Origin: Himantopus leucocephalus | Lineage: Eukaryota; Chordata; Aves; Charadriiformes; Recurvirostridae | Direction of reading: 5' to 3' | DNA: 64,000 nucleotides | NCBI GenBank assembly: GCA_003993805.1 | Contig: RSEF01000012.1 | Span: forward strand, 1,105,731-1,169,730 | Shown: positions 1-14,513 of the stretch, piece by piece | Position numbering within the stretch: position 1 is the first letter of the stretch | Layout of the letters: every line of letters starts with the position of its first letter | Position numbers and translations under genes: made by a program | The notes under the pieces: generated by a model | What the model saw: only the letters and a program-made list of their open reading frames with translations | Database searches by the model: none | What the model was told of the DNA's origin: nothing

Positions 1-3000
1 ATCTCCTAACCAGTTCAGTCCTCCTAGGGGTTGAGCTGTTTATAAGAATTGATTACCTGCCTCTTTCCCTTGAAGCACAGCTCAAGTCCCAGCTTGGCTG
101 CTCCCTCATGCTTCAACATCTCCCACCAAATGTACCCTCGGCTTGTTCCAGACTTGAGACAAGATGTCAGCAAGTGTCCTCTCCAGTGGGAGCACTTGCC
201 CTGAGTTAATAGCTCAACAGATACACACCGGGGATCTGTGGCGATAAGCAGCAGGAGGAGAAGCCCATGGGTGTTGGTGATGCCCACGAGCTGCCCTGAA
301 GATTGTGTGCTGATCATGATCAATTAATTGGCAGACAGGAAAAATCCCATTTTCCTCTCTTTGAACATCCATGAGTGATACTAGGAGTTACCTAATACAA
401 GTAACTGAAAGGACTGAAAAATCTGCAGTGTCCAGCAACTTATTGGACTCCAAGAAGCAGCAAGTCAATAATGTGCATTACATTTTCACCATTTCCTTGC
501 TCGTTTCCCTTTTTGTCCTACCCACAAAAAAGAATGGAAATACTACAGCAACTGCTGAGCATCATGAGCCTTTCATAGACAACGCCACACTGGGCCTGCA
601 GTGACACAAAACCGGAGAATCAGATTATATCGTTTTTCATAAAGTTGGGAGAGCTGGTCCCCAAGGGCACATACCAAGTTGCTTAGCAGCTATCCGGCCA
701 TAATAGCTTTCAGCTTTCCAATATAACTTTTCCTGGGTTTCCTCCAAAAAATAATAAGACTAAAGCTGCCTGGAACAAGCTCACTCTGTAGAATTTCCCC
801 CACTCGCCATTGGACAGCAGATGTGTGACTGCAGGGCTAACGCATTTGAGGATTTATTCATTAGCTAGGTGGTCTGGCCAGCAATTCTTCCCAGCGCCTC
901 CCTTCCTGGACCTGGGTGTAGTTGGGCAATTTCCAAAGGCAGCATCAGTACACCGAGGCGTGTCTGACCATGCCATTTATTATCAGTGCACCTTGGCCAC
1001 CCCTCCATGTCACACAACTTGGAGTCAACCCTCCTGTAAGGCTGAGAGAAGAAAAGCAATGAGCAGTATGAGTGGTAACAGCCTGGACTCATCAAAGGAA
1101 CCTAAGTGAATATGGCACCTGGCTGCTACCAAAGTTGGTGGGAACTGGGCACCTCATTGCCCTAAGTCCAGACAGAAATTGCAACCCAGGCACTCCCATC
1201 CTAACCAAGGCAATCCCGTAGGTAACTGCTTGACTCATCATCGCTGTGATTTGAGGATTAAAACTCAACCATCTACACACAGAATTTGTACCCATTGTCT
1301 AGAAGCCAAGCGGTACGTGAAGTGGTCAAATCCCAAAGGCCTCTGCTTTTCATATTTCACTTTTAGTGACTTCTCAAAGATTTATGCTATCATTAATATC
1401 TGCATGAAGCTTATTCTGAGTGGTTTACTGGAAAATTACGACTTGTCAGCAATTAGCATAAAATGAGTAGGGTTTGAAGGCAGGACAGGCCATCATAAAG
1501 GACTTTTTAGACACAGTTCTGACGCAGGTACTTAACAGAGTATTTTAAGAATGATTTCTAAATAGCTACAGGTCAAGCAGATATTTTATATTATGGATGC
1601 AAGAAGGACTGACAGTTGGAATTACAACTAGAATCCAGAGACTTTCTTGTTTTTGAAAAGAGTCTTTCTCCTTGTCTTATAATTTCCATTTGGAAAAACA
1701 AATCCCCCTGCAATGCACACCTGGCTTTTTTCATTTGAGCTCTCCAGAAGGTCCTAGGGAGACACCATCAAAGACTTTAGCTGAGTGTCTAAATACTCCA
1801 GGCCCCTTCTGTGCACCTCCTTCTTTAAAAGCCAACTGAAATAAGAGGAATAACTTTACTTTACTCTAGGGGTCCACATAAGCCTCCAGAAAAGGTGGTA
1901 TTTCTTGAGGGCGTGCATGTGGATATGATCCTTCAGTCACATTCTTTCTGCTCTGATTTAGACAGCTGGTGGGTTTGTTCATCATCCGTCACATTGGCCA
2001 AATAAGGAGAAGATACCAGAGCTCCCTGGGCGTCCCCTTTGGGCCATCAGGTGATTCTCCTCCATGGCTGATCCTGCAGTTGGGACCCTATCCTCCCCCA
2101 TAGTAAGGCTTTACATGCACGTTCATGCAGGGAAGGAGGAGGCTTAGCAACATGACAGCTTGCTCTCTTTCATGTAAAACCACTAGATAATTAATCTTGC
2201 TACCATCACACTGATGAGGATATAAAAACAGACACCACAGCCTAGAGACAGCCAAGAGGTCACAGGTGTCCTTCACCCCATTTGCCATTGCTGAAATCTA
2301 CTAGCTAAAGCTCTTCCTGTTCCACTTCAACCCCCAAATTCTGACAAATCTCCAGTGCCAGAAATTGCTGCCTACTTCTTCTGGGATTATGATGCATTCC
2401 TTCCTCAGACTTACATACCCATTTCCTTCTCAGTGGCAGAGGATTAAATTTCTTTCAGAATCAGCGGAAACACTCTGTGCTCATACAAATAATGTATTAG
2501 TATTAGGACAAATTCATCTCTGATCTCATTCATCATGTGCTTCAGTCCTCTTGGTAGACAATATGTCAGTCTTTTGACAGTCAGCACAGACTTCTTACCG
2601 CCTCAGAGGAAAATGCATTGGCATCTCGTTTAGCCATTGCAGCTCCAGCAGCATGGGAGTACGTGGTGTTGAGGACAATCCTGACACCGCTCTTGGATGC
2701 CAGCAAACCAGTTGTAATGACCTACAATGGCTCTCCCTGAACCGACAACAGTGCAGGCCCTGCAAAATTACTCATTTTCACATGGCTTCCTATTAGTAAC
2801 CTTCATCAGAAACCTGAGGCTTCCTCACTTCAGGTCCATCTGTATCAGCCTGCTTACGTGAGGGCTCCACGTGCTCCCTTGAATGACTTTCCTTCCCACA
2901 TTTCTCATTGTCTGTGAAGTAGTGCAGAAGTGGATTAAATAAGCTATCATCTCGGTTAGTGATAATGAGAAAATTGAAACAAGCTGTTCCATAAATGTGA

Positions 3001-5319
3001 TCATTATCTAGTAAATTAAATGAGATATTCAAAGTGTCCACCCAGCAATGGCCAAGGAACTTCTCTTACTGTGCATTTCTTTTATCTGGGAGAAAGAGGA
3101 AATGATCACAACCTCCCACAAACCGAAGACTTCAGTGGACACACTATCATTAAAATCATCTGGCTTTCCACGCTTGCTGCAATGGACACAGCACGGTAAC
3201 TACCGGCCATTCAAAGACCGAGAATTTCAACTCTGGATATTGCCAGTGCTAATGGCCAGTTAACAGGGACCAGATTTTTGAGGTTTGTCTTCTAGGAAGT
3301 GGGGTTGGGAACACCATATGTCACCAGGGTAAGAATTTCTGTCTAGAACTCTGCCTAGAAGTCCACTGCAGATAGTCGGGGGCTGCAGGGATAGCCGGGG
3401 GTTGGAAATCTACTGAAGATGCTGGGGGGGAAAAAAAGCCAAAGAAATTCAAAGGGTAAAGTAGAAGAATGGTTTTCTTATAGGTGGATGAAGGAGAGGA
3501 GCAGTCAGAGCTTCATACCCGGTTGTTACTGACATGCCACTCAAGATAGGGCAGGGGGGGAAAGCTTCAAGAAGGAAGTGTACTTTAAAAAAAAAAAAAA
3601 GATTGTAAAGATCGGGAGTTTGTATTTACTTTCTTGTTTTACCATGCAAAACATTGACAAAAAAGCAAAATTTTCATTGTGTTTTTTTTTTTGTTGTTGT
3701 TCTGTTGATCCTGTTTCCTCTTCCAGAGAGGAGGATAAAAACATGCCCCCTCAAAACCAGTTCCTCCTCATGCCTGACAAAAGCTGACTATTGGGGAGTG
3801 CCTGCTCCATGGCTGGTCCCTTGGTCCCAGCTCTCTGCTTTGCTCTGGGATGTGGAGTGGTTTGCAAGAGACAACAGGAGCAGCCCGTGGGCTTTCCCAG
3901 GGCAGAGGGAGCTCCCATACTAGCAGCCCAGCAGGGCCCAGGGGTGTCCGACGTGTCCCCAGTCCACACCAGGCCAATCTTCTCTCTTCACCCCAGTTAC
4001 TAGCACACCCTGACGGGGGGTTGCTCAAATGCATGGGATCTGTGAGGGATCTGGCCCCTGGGCAGAGGAGCGATCTCACAACAGCAGCCATGCAGAAGAC
4101 ATGTCCAGTGAGCTTGTATTTAATGGTCCTTCAGCCTGTGAACACTTGTCAGATGCTCTCACCCAAGCATAGCAGCTCTCAGTATTTTGTAGCTTATAAA
4201 AGAATCTCAACAAACCACAAACAAGTGACCAAATCATGAAATGTAGAGCAGGCCCAAGAAGCCAAAACTGCCTTCAAGGAAGCGTGCTGCTGGAGAAGGA
4301 GAAGGCGCTGGGCACTCTCCCCAAGAGCACTTTGCTCCAGCAAGCTCCCTGCTCTCCCTTCCCAACAGATTATCCTCGGGAACGGAGTAAAGATGCAGGC
4401 AAGGAGCACAATGCAATAATCCAGACTGTGGAGCTGTCTGAGCAGAAGGAAAAGCGGCGGTGGAGAGCAGGAGCTGCAAGCTCCAACTGGCCATCGGAGG
4501 GCAAACTGCTCCAAGCATTGTTGCAGAGTTCAACACTGGCACTGCTAACTTTGCGCGCAGTCAGCCTCGCCTCCTTTCTTGAAAGATAATCCAGGCCTGC
4601 CTTCCAAGGAGTTTTAATTGTTCGGAAATTCTGGAATTATTTCAACCAGACAGAAGCGTTGGAAAAGGCAGTGAACGAAGCAGGACACGCTGGGAATGTC
4701 CTGCAGCTCGCGGGCCAGCGCAGGAATTCCTCTTTTCCCCAATGGCAGAAACATTACGGCAGACCTTCAGCACAACCCAGTCAAAGCAGGCTGCTAGGAA
4801 ACGTGGGAGACGGTTAAAAATAGGGATTGTGCTGATCCGGTGTTAACTCTTACCGGAGAAGGCAGTGACTTCTGGCTGGGTGCAGGGAGGCACTCTGGAA
4901 GGGATTGCTGGGTGCGCACACCACCACCAGTCTGCTTTTACTTAGCAGTCACTGCCCTGTGCTGCCTTCCGTTGCCCCAGCTCCCTCTCATATTTTCCTT
5001 CATAGCTCGTTTGTTTTTCTCCTAACACCACAGAAATCAACCCAGAATGGCCATTTTCGTGGCCGGCCTGTTTTCAGCATGCTGTCTCGTTGGCCTTCAG
5101 TCCTGATGGCGATAAGGAGCAGCTACTGTAAGCCCATCACCACAGAGAAGGGCAGGGTATCAGAGCATGACCCAAACATCTCTCTATCTCCCTGGTTTTG
5201 CCCAGCAGCGCTCTCATCTGTCTCCACTCCGTAATTTCATAGCTTTTTAGCATGGAAAGCAGCAAGGTGGCTTCCTTGCAAATAGCTTTGCCTCCTTTTA
5301 TTTATTGGTGAATTTTAAG
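1..5319. other. Single-copy non-coding DNA
   Basis: No coding exon, RNA gene or transposable element is recognisable. Open frames are short and show no known domain. The only repeats are a 14-base A run at 3587-3600 and a T-rich stretch near 3681-3700. The segment from about 3750 to 4600 is richer in G and C than its surroundings but has no CpG-island density. It could be intergenic or deep intronic. Confidence 0.6.
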
Positions 5320-5341
5320 ATGAAGCTCAATTGAGCTTCAT
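5320..5341. repeat. 22-bp perfect palindrome
   Basis: The two 11-base arms, ATGAAGCTCAA and TTGAGCTTCAT, are exact reverse complements with no spacer. The next bases outward (G and G) do not pair, so the symmetry stops here. The flanks show no terminal inverted repeats or target-site duplication, so it is not obviously the end of a mobile element. It may be chance or a dimeric protein-binding site. Confidence 0.9.
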
Positions 5342-8300
5342 GTGCCCGGGCCAATTCCCAAGTGCTTTATTTCTTTCTAGCACTTTGTATGGCCCACAAT
5401 GTACAGCAATACTCTAGCTGGAAAGCGGTGAGGATTATTAACATCAAAACTTTAAAGCAGAGCGCCAGGACAGCTGGTGAGCTACTCACCACCCTTCTGC
5501 AGACAGTGCCTCCGACAAGCACTCCTTACTGCTGCATGATACAAGGATGGAGAAAAGCCTCTCTCATCCTGAAAAATGAGAAATGTCCCCAGTACACCTC
5601 CTTCCACTAGGGAGAAGACAAGTCATGCTCAGTAAGTAGTGAAATGTTTGGAGTTTAGTTAAAAAATTGAGAAGCAGATGGACTCCTATCTGTTCTCTCA
5701 AGCCAGCTGTCACTGCCACCGCCACCCGAAAGCCCTTGTAGGAAATGAATGGAGTCGCTCTATTTCTTCATTCCTTGAAGCATCATGGAGCAATCGATGG
5801 GCAAAGCTCATTCAAACACTGTTGCTCAAATGGATTGTCATGGAAATATGGTAGGTTGACGTCAAAAGGCATAGATTGAAACCAGGTTCTGACAAGAAGG
5901 TTTCCAAGATCAGAGAGAAACAAAGCCAATCTGTGACAGCCTGACCTGTTGTCACATCCAGAACAAAACCCAAGCTACGAAACCTTTGAAAACTGCAAAA
6001 AATGAGCTCAATATCTACCACCACCTCTGCTTGGCTTGTAAGAACCCACCGTGTCCAAGCGCTCAGAAAGACCAAATAGTCTGGGCTGCAATTTATCTCA
6101 GTGACCACATGGAGCTGGAGGTACAAACCTGGTGATGCTTCTTGCAGACTTGGCAACCTTCCCAGTGCCATAAACAGTTTTGCTTGACTAAGCACCCATG
6201 AGGGTCCAGCATGCTCCAGTAAGCACCAGCTCTGCTTGGCGAGCGGAGACCTTGCCAGAGCTGAGAAGAGAGGTACTCATGCAGAGAGGCAGCCTGGTGA
6301 GAAACGAAACTAGTTGGCATTCAGCGCAGGAGGGCAAGGAGAAACCGAGCACCAGCCGCAAGGGCAGCTGCCTTGTGCTTGAGCTGCGCAGCTCAAATCC
6401 ATCTTTAAATCCTGACAGCGAGGAGCTCAGGGCCCCGCTAATCCTGTGCTCTCACATCTGCACAGCTCCATTATGCAGCAGCAGGCAGCTGCTGGGACTG
6501 CTGTGTATTTAGTACCAACGCTTTCAAGGTGGTTTTGGTCCTTTCGGTCTGCCCAGCCCTTTGCTGTGCCTGAAGGCTAAAGCCACCCGACAGCAACACC
6601 CATATTTCGTGATGGAGCCTCAGAGTCCACATAAAGCATGATCCACAGCCCAGGGGACGAGGGACAGGCTTTCTGGGACTGAGCTCCCAGCTTACGCACC
6701 AAACCACTGAACGGCTGTGAGCGTGGCAAAGTCTGGGCACGGCACACAAGGCTTGGGCGTTGATGTTTTCAGGCTCAGGCACCTGGCTGCTGCCAGAGCT
6801 GGTCGGGTAAGAAAGAGCATCACCCTCACAGTGACCAACACAGCAGGGTTTCGGCAGCAAGCCCTGGCAAGCCATTCGTCTTCAGAAGCAACGGTCCGCC
6901 ATGGTTTCTGCAGTGTGACGGACCAAGCCAGACCGGACGACTTTCTATTTCACTGCTGCTCTAGCAGGGACGGGCGGTTGACAGCACCTGACCCCAGACC
7001 ACGGTTAAAGAGAATGCTTCCAGATCATTGCACAAATAATAATAATATTCATGGAATTACAGGAAAACCTTGCTTTTCTAACTCCAATTCCAGGTTGAAA
7101 AGCACTGTTATTAGCAGTCACACATGAGCTCAATTGCTTTGATTAAAGAGCAACTGTCTAATCTCTGTCTGGACTCGGTCCTGGGTTTTAATGCCTGATT
7201 AACTGCCCACTGCCAGGATTATTTTGCATCTTTGCATATTTTGGAGCTCGAGGTTTCCGTTTATTGCTACAGACAAGGAACTGTTTAAACCAACTCTCAT
7301 TTGCACTGGCAATTTAAAGCACGGTGTGTGAGTTTATGGCTGAGTGGTGGCTAGAGCACATTTCAAGGGGCTTTTAGGGCGACCTGCCACTTCTCAGGGA
7401 GCAAACCCAGGACAGGACACTCTCAAATAAAGGCAGGGTGTCACTGTATGTCTTAGCCCTCATGGGAGACACCAAATGTCACCTCCAGGAAATCAGGAAG
7501 TTACCACCAGTTTCAGTAGAAGTGGTTGGAAAATTGACTCTCTATCCTGGGAACATTCAGGCCTTTCATAAGAAATAAAAAAATAAAATAGGTTTTAGGT
7601 TTTCAGTATTTCGTTTTCCTGCACAACTCAAAATCGCTGTGGAAAATACAAAACTTACCAGGGCAATTGTTTACATATCAAATTCTAATATTCCTTCTAA
7701 GAAAAAATCAAAACTGGCTGGAAAAACTTCCCGACCAGCCGCAACTACCTGCCTCCGAAATGCTTTACTCGGAGCAGCTGGATATCATTATTTACGGGCA
7801 CTTGTCCAATCTATGTCCCACACCTAAATCTAGCATCTTCCTCCTCTACCACTATGAGGGTTTGCTCTGAGCAATATCTAATACCGTAGATGACCATTGC
7901 TTCTCCACAGCCTTCTCCAGTTCTCCTGTCTTCTATGTATTGCCCAGTACTGTATTGAAGGCCGTAATTTTTGCTGTGGCCAAGGTATTTCAGCGCAGAA
8001 CAACAGGATTTACAGATGGGCAGAGTGGGATGGGACAGAGGGAAGGAGAATGGGGTTTAGTCACTGCCGCAATATCAAAGAAGCAAGGAGAATATTTTCA
8101 CAACAATGCCCTTAATAGAGAACAAAACGTCCCTGTTAAATCGGGTAACTGGGTCACAGTACTGAGCTGATGAAACGCAAAGCCCTGAAAGATATCCACG
8201 CTTTGGGGTGGCGGTGTGGAAATCTTCACGCAACAGCTCAATGAATAACAGCAAAATGAAGCAAGGAGCATATCAGGTGACTCATGTGCAGCTCCTGCAG

Positions 8301-11300
8301 GTACACACCATGCTGCAGCCACCGGAAAAGGCTCACTCATGTGTTAAGGCAATTCTGCCCACAGGCTGCCCCGAGCCTTCGGCATTTTTTTCTTCCTTCC
8401 TTTGTTTTAGTGTGTGTCTAATTACTGAGGATGTTCATAAAGAAATGGGATTTCTGGTCTCTCTAAGCCCATCTGCTCCCACTGTTTATTTCCTGCAGTC
8501 ATCACAGTTGTCTCGTAATGAATTCCAGCATCACGACAGCACTGATAGCTCTTCTCATGGGGAATGCACAGGGAAACCACCCTGGTCGAGAAAGCAGGCC
8601 CGCAGTACCCAAAGGACCCCGAAGACATGGGAAAAGAGCAGAAGGTGGCTACATGTTTCATGAGGCTCCCACCAATGAAGGAAAATCTGGGAAACAGGAT
8701 TCGCTACGGCAACACACCCCTCCAGGCTGAGAACCTGGGGACCAGCTCTGCAAAGCACTGCTGGGACACTGCACACTTCCAGTCCACCAGAGCCGGCTTC
8801 CCACTGGGGTCATTGGTTGGGCCAAGTTGTTGTGCTGGCTTGGTGCTGATGCAACCAGTCCTGGCTGGCCAGAGAAGGCCACAGGAACTGGCTAAAGGGA
8901 TAAATCTGGCAATGGGTTTTCAAAGGCTCAAGAGCTTTGAGGTGGATCTACCCATGTCCTCCCTTAGCTTAAGTGTGCCACCAGCAGCCTCCATGACTAC
9001 CTCCTACTCCAGCACCTACCTGAGCAATGAACTCCTGGAATAAAAAACTACAATAAAAAGGTTAAATCTACCAAGAAAAGGATTAAAACAAACTCTGCTC
9101 TCACTCTAGCCTTGAAAGACAAGTCCTTTCTTTCAGGCTTGGTTTCACTGAGCCTTCCAGACTGCTCTGAACTCAATATAGTTTGTTTCAGGTGCCTCTT
9201 TCTTCCTACCAGCTCTGTGACCTGACTCTGCACCCACTTTCTGCTCCCGTGGGGAGTCTCCAGCCAGTTTCTCGGGCAGTCGCGTCCCTCTGCAGGCTGG
9301 CTCTGCCTCCCTTCCCTGTTAGGCTGAGCTATAGCCAACTCGGATTTTTTCTCCCCAGGAGCAGGGTCCAGGGCTCTCTGGGAAGGCAGACTTTCCCCCT
9401 TTCAGAGCCAGACCTAGAGCACCCAGCCATGGTAGAACACACCCCGCCAGGACAGAATCACAACTGGACAGAGAGCAGACTACGCGTACCTGCAGATGGT
9501 TGGAGAAGCCAAATTTCCCAAGGGAATCAATCGTACCACTAGTGCACATGCTGCAGGGTAGTTCACAGAATGGACTCAAAAGAGCAGAGAAAGCAATACC
9601 CCACAGGTCTGCACACAAACTTTCAAAAGAACCATTCTCACATCTGGTTTCCACCTGTTCTGCATTCCCCTTTCCTGCCCGCTGCACGCCTTGAACGTCT
9701 GCATAGACTTTGTGAGGTTACCAGCAAGTAAAACAGCCCCTCGCTCCCCCAACTCCCCTGCTCGGCACTTGGCTCCACCAGCTCAAGGGAGGAGCTGAGG
9801 TTTGTCCCCAGCTCGTAGGTACCTGCCTACTCCATCCCATCTGCACCTTGCAGCAGTGACGCCTTTGTGGCAGATGATCTCTCCCTCCTCGAACGCTCCC
9901 AGAGATACGGTGGCCAGCCCAAAAGTGCAGGCAGATTGGGGGCATCCAAAGCCCCATGGAAAGTGCATAGGCTACACCATCCTTCCCCAAGGATTTACAC
10001 AGGAGGGAAAACACTTTATATTTCAATTTTGCTTTCTACAAGCGTGGTGAATTGAGAGTTCTGTGTCTCTCTTGGTTGAGAGATACAGTTAAGGTCTCCT
10101 TACAGCACGCACCTACTGCTCAACTGGGCTGTTTTTGGAGAGGCCCACATGATGGAAGAAGCATAGTAGGTTGTCCTAAGCAGAGCACAGCTTTGGGGAT
10201 AATTTGGTGCCCAAAACACCAATTGAAGACATGCAGCTATGCAGGAGGAAGAACTTGATCAGTGCTCCTTGTGACCTCGACCAGCAGGACAAGCACATGC
10301 AGCATGAGAGAGTGAACAGACAGCGTGCCTAAACCACGACACAGTGGGAGAGTGAAATCGGAAAATAAGGCAAATGTATGAGAGGCAGATGAGTACCATC
10401 AGTTTAACCACAGAAACACCGTCAACTCTGATGGGTTTGGGGTCATTTAAGAGGTGGTAAAACAAAACAACAAATGATTTCATTTTCTTTCTTTGATCCC
10501 TTTCTAAGCAGCGTTGGTAAATTCCACCCAGCTCATGCCAGAGTACTACGGTGCGTGTGCCCGGACTGCTCCTCACTTGTGAGCTGCCTTATTTCATGAT
10601 TATACATCTTCATTTCTCCACTTTTCCAGAACAAAGACAGCACTGTTTTGTTACTGTACAGCTACTTAGTCATTGCTGAACCAAGCCAGAAAACTTAGTA
10701 TATGTCAGAAAAAGCATGAATAAAGGATTTGATTAGGGCAAGGGGAAGAGGGAAAAAGGAATAGATACGAGATTTGCGTTGCTACCACACACAGTTATTA
10801 GAAGCAGTGGGGACACTTGAATTGCATTTGAAAATTTCACAATAAGGCCCTTAATAATAAAATTCTTGGCTGATGCACATTAATATAAATATAGGGACTT
10901 TGGTGGTAGCAAGGAGATTCATACTTGCTAAGGGTGCAGCTCCTAAACTGGACTGTTTCCTGATTTCGTTACCAAATTTCTAACAAAATGCCATTCACAA
11001 AGCTAATAATACCCGCCACACGAATGGTCCCGGTTCAGCTGCTTAGGACTCGCTGCCTGTGGATCTCAGCGGGGCTCCAAGGCAGAAAACACAGCATTTT
11101 TGGCCTTTTATTTCTACAGGCTGCATCGCTACTCACTTCAAGTAGAGAGCTTTCCAAATCTGAGCTGACCCATTTCTGCCTGTGGCATTGAGGGCATCTC
11201 TTCCACTAATCTCGTGTGTCAGCATGGTATGGTTGGTAATACTTGTCTCTGGGACAGCAGGTTAGGGATTTACTGGGTCCCACACATCACGTCCTTTAAT

Positions 11301-14298
11301 TCAGTGTCAACCAAGGATAAGTCAAGGACCTAGGGCAAAGCGTGATCCATTACAATTTCATGCTGGGTGGGTGCTGTATTGTTAGAAACACAGCTCTGGC
11401 TTTCAGATGAGAAGCCGAGTCTGAACTGCCGCCCGGCTGTATTTGCTCCAGATTTGGGGACAACAGTATATTCACATTTTCTCCCTTCTGTCACCCAACG
11501 GCACTTAATGTGGCTGGAACTAATGGTGATGCAAAAAAAAAAATAAAATTAATAAAGTATATACGTGGCTATAAAATCAGAAACCACACAGTTGCAAAAC
11601 AGAAAGTAGAAAGAAATGCGTTTCTCTTGATAATGCCAAGAGGTTTTCGTTGCAGTGATGCGGAGGGCTGGGCATGCGGGAGCAGGGGAGAGCGGTGATG
11701 GGCAGTGACATTTACACTGGGGAGAGGATGGCTCCCAGTGCTGCCTCCCTCCCCGCTCATGGGACACCTCTGCTAAAGACATCATTCCGCACGGCTCTAG
11801 TTCGCTCCCGCTGTAAATGGCAGCGGCCTGGCTGACCTTTCATCGGGCAGCAGTTGCTGAACACACGTAGGGCACTGCATCCCTCCCCGCACAGGCACCC
11901 TCGGTTACTATTCACCGAGATGCGCATCACACGGATGCTTTTGGGGAGAGGCAGCCCCTTTCTGCAGCTTTAGGCCCGATCTCTTCGCACCCTGCAGACT
12001 CCTGGGTGCAGAAAGGAAAGCAGGAGCAGAACTGCCAACAGTTTAAAAAGCCCCAGTGCCGTTTCTACCCTGGCACATCCTCCAGCTTCTGCGAAAACAG
12101 CCTTGAAGGGTATCTGGTTGTTAATGAAAACTGCGTCTTTTCACAGTAAAACACAGCGAGCCTCTGGGGCTCACGTTAGGACTACAAAGCTTGTTTGTAT
12201 ACTGGAAGGCCAGGAAGAATTATCCCATCTGACTTCCCGTACATCCCAGCCTATTCATTTTCACTCAGTTACCCTGTATTAAGCTTAATTACCCCAGCAT
12301 TAAGATTAATGGCTTGTGTTGATTATGGCCTATCTCAAAAGAGAGACTATTACAGTGTTTTAGACAAAGCAGCCTCTGCTGGGGGTGATTTGTCCCCAGG
12401 GCTCTCTGTCCCTTCTGCCAAAAACACGAGCCCTGTTGAACTTACTTTGCTTCATTTTACCAGCCAGGGATGCTCGCATTGAATTACCTCCCGAGATTAA
12501 GGAACCCTTTTGTATCTGGTGTTTTCCCTCTGCAAAAATACTTGGGCACAGATGTCAAATCGGTTCTCACTTCTCTTTGCCTCGCCAAACAGGCCTCTCG
12601 CCCTCGATGCCTATTTTCTCTAGCTCTCATCTCTCTTTTCGTGGCTCTGTGCTGTACCTTCTTCGGGTTTTCAAACAACCTGTTAAAAACCCAGAAGCAG
12701 CACTGCATCCGTGGCTCACAGCCGCGCGAGATCTTGGGATGTTGCAGCCTTCAGCATCACCAGAGGGAACTTGCTGCTCTCCGCACTTTAATCAACAGCA
12801 GCACCTTCACCAAATGAATCCAACTCCAACCAAGGTGGGTTAAAATATAATTGAGGCTGATAAAAAGGAGAGAAAACCCAAACCAGCTGGATTCTCCTTT
12901 GCTCCTGTTACGCAGGGACCCAGGAAGCCTTTCTGTAGAGGAACATAACCCTTTAGCGTTAGCTGTAGCTGCTTTGGGCTGCTGTTAGACAGGGAACATC
13001 TTGACATGGTTCAGATACTGCCTCCAACTGCTCCTGAACCAGAGTCGCTACTTTCTGGCCTGCTAGACAAGTGCAGATACTGCATTCCTGTATTTCTTAG
13101 GGAAATTCTTTCACCTTCTGCTACAGTACTAACCATCACATCGCCTGTTTTACATGACTTTTAATCCCCTTTTTTTGTGATCATTAATGGGTGCAATCTG
13201 GTGCTAGTTGATCTGCTAGCGTGGCAGCCAGGCAGCCCTGGGAAGGACCACAGACTGTCACGTTGTCATGTACGGACATGTACACGGACTGTACTCGGCT
13301 GCTGCGGTGGAAACCGTTCCCGCCCCTCCTTGATTCTGGAAACAGAAAGAGGATCTAGGTTTCCATGGGGTTTTTTTGGCCTTTGGTCTAAGAACAACTA
13401 AATCTTCTGTGACTGAAAAAGGCTTCACCTAGGTGATGTGATCTTCCTCGCTAGAGATTGCCAGCACAGACAATCTGTCCTGGCGAGCTATCAGAGTGGG
13501 GCTAACTGAGCACAGGCCAGCGAGAAAGATGCATTTTGAGCCTTGCTTTATCCCTTCTCTTGCCTGCTGCCTTGTGCCAAGACTAGAGAGTCACTGTAGG
13601 TGCAATAAACAGAAATAAACATCACCAATCCCTTTTCTCTGCCAAAATCCTTCCTTTCCCCTGAGCTCGGCCCCAGCGTTGAGCAACCGCACTGGTCATG
13701 GCACAGTTGAACAGATTCCCCACAGATCAGATATGCTTGAACTGAGTCTATTTAGGAAACTCAAAGTAATTTGCTTCATTCCCCGTAAGCGCTGACCATA
13801 CAGCGACACACACGCACACATACCCAAAGCTGCTCTGGGTTTGGGGCATTTTTGTGTGCTCCTAAACAAACAGCTCATGTGTCTTCCCACCTGTACCAGA
13901 CCCTCCAAGGTTTCTCTGCTCAGATCTCAGCCCTTTTCTGTTAATACTACTGTTCAGCAGGACTTCATTCCCTGCATTGAAAGACCGAGGCAAGGTGACT
14001 TTCTTCTTCTTACCCTAGTTTTTTGTTGCTGCCATTTACTTCTCTCTTCAGACCAAGCTGAGCACCAAGTCAGCTAAGGCCACTGCGATGGCACAAAAAA
14101 TACATTTCAATCTGGTGAGCAAGCAAACATCTTGAAAGGACGTTGAAAGGAAGATGGGGTGTCTTCCTCCAGGCTTTCTTACAGCTCTGATGTGGTGCTT
14201 CAGCCTGCCCAGCAAAGCCTGCTTGAGTTCACTCCGGCCATGAGCTAATTGAGACCAGGTTTAATACAGACTCTACAATAAAGGACTGTGAAAGCAAA
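5342..14298. other. Single-copy non-coding DNA with AT-rich patches
   Basis: No exon or transposon copy is recognisable. Three patches stand out by composition. Positions 7130-7320 carry TTTGCAT-type POU-like words and TAAT cores. Positions 10795-10905 contain repeated TTAATA words. Positions 12180-12330 contain closely spaced AAGCTTAATTACC and AGATTAATGG words. None of these is a simple repeat, and they may be regulatory. A short A-rich stretch lies at 7577-7590 and another at 11530-11550. Confidence 0.55.
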
Positions 14299-14513
14299 TC
14301 AGCCTCAAACCTTGTTAAAAGTCCTCCTTTAACCATTAAGCTTGCTTAACTCTACCTGGAAGATGAGATTGTCTGCACCAGACAGTCTCCTTCCCTTATC
14401 ACTCANTCAGCCTCAAACCTTGTTAAAAGTCCTCGTTTAACCATTAAGCTTGCTTAACTCTACCTGGAGGATGAGATTGTCTGCACCAGACAGTCTCCTT
14501 CCCTTATCACTCA
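14299..14513. repeat. 107-bp duplicate flanking a single N (assembly join)
   Basis: Positions 14299-14405 and 14407-14513 are the same 107-base sequence, separated by one N at 14406. They differ at two bases: C versus G in GTCCTCCTTT, and A versus G in CCTGGAAGAT. An N exactly between two near-identical copies is what results when overlapping contig ends are placed side by side instead of merged. A true tandem duplication is possible but less likely. Confidence 0.85.
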
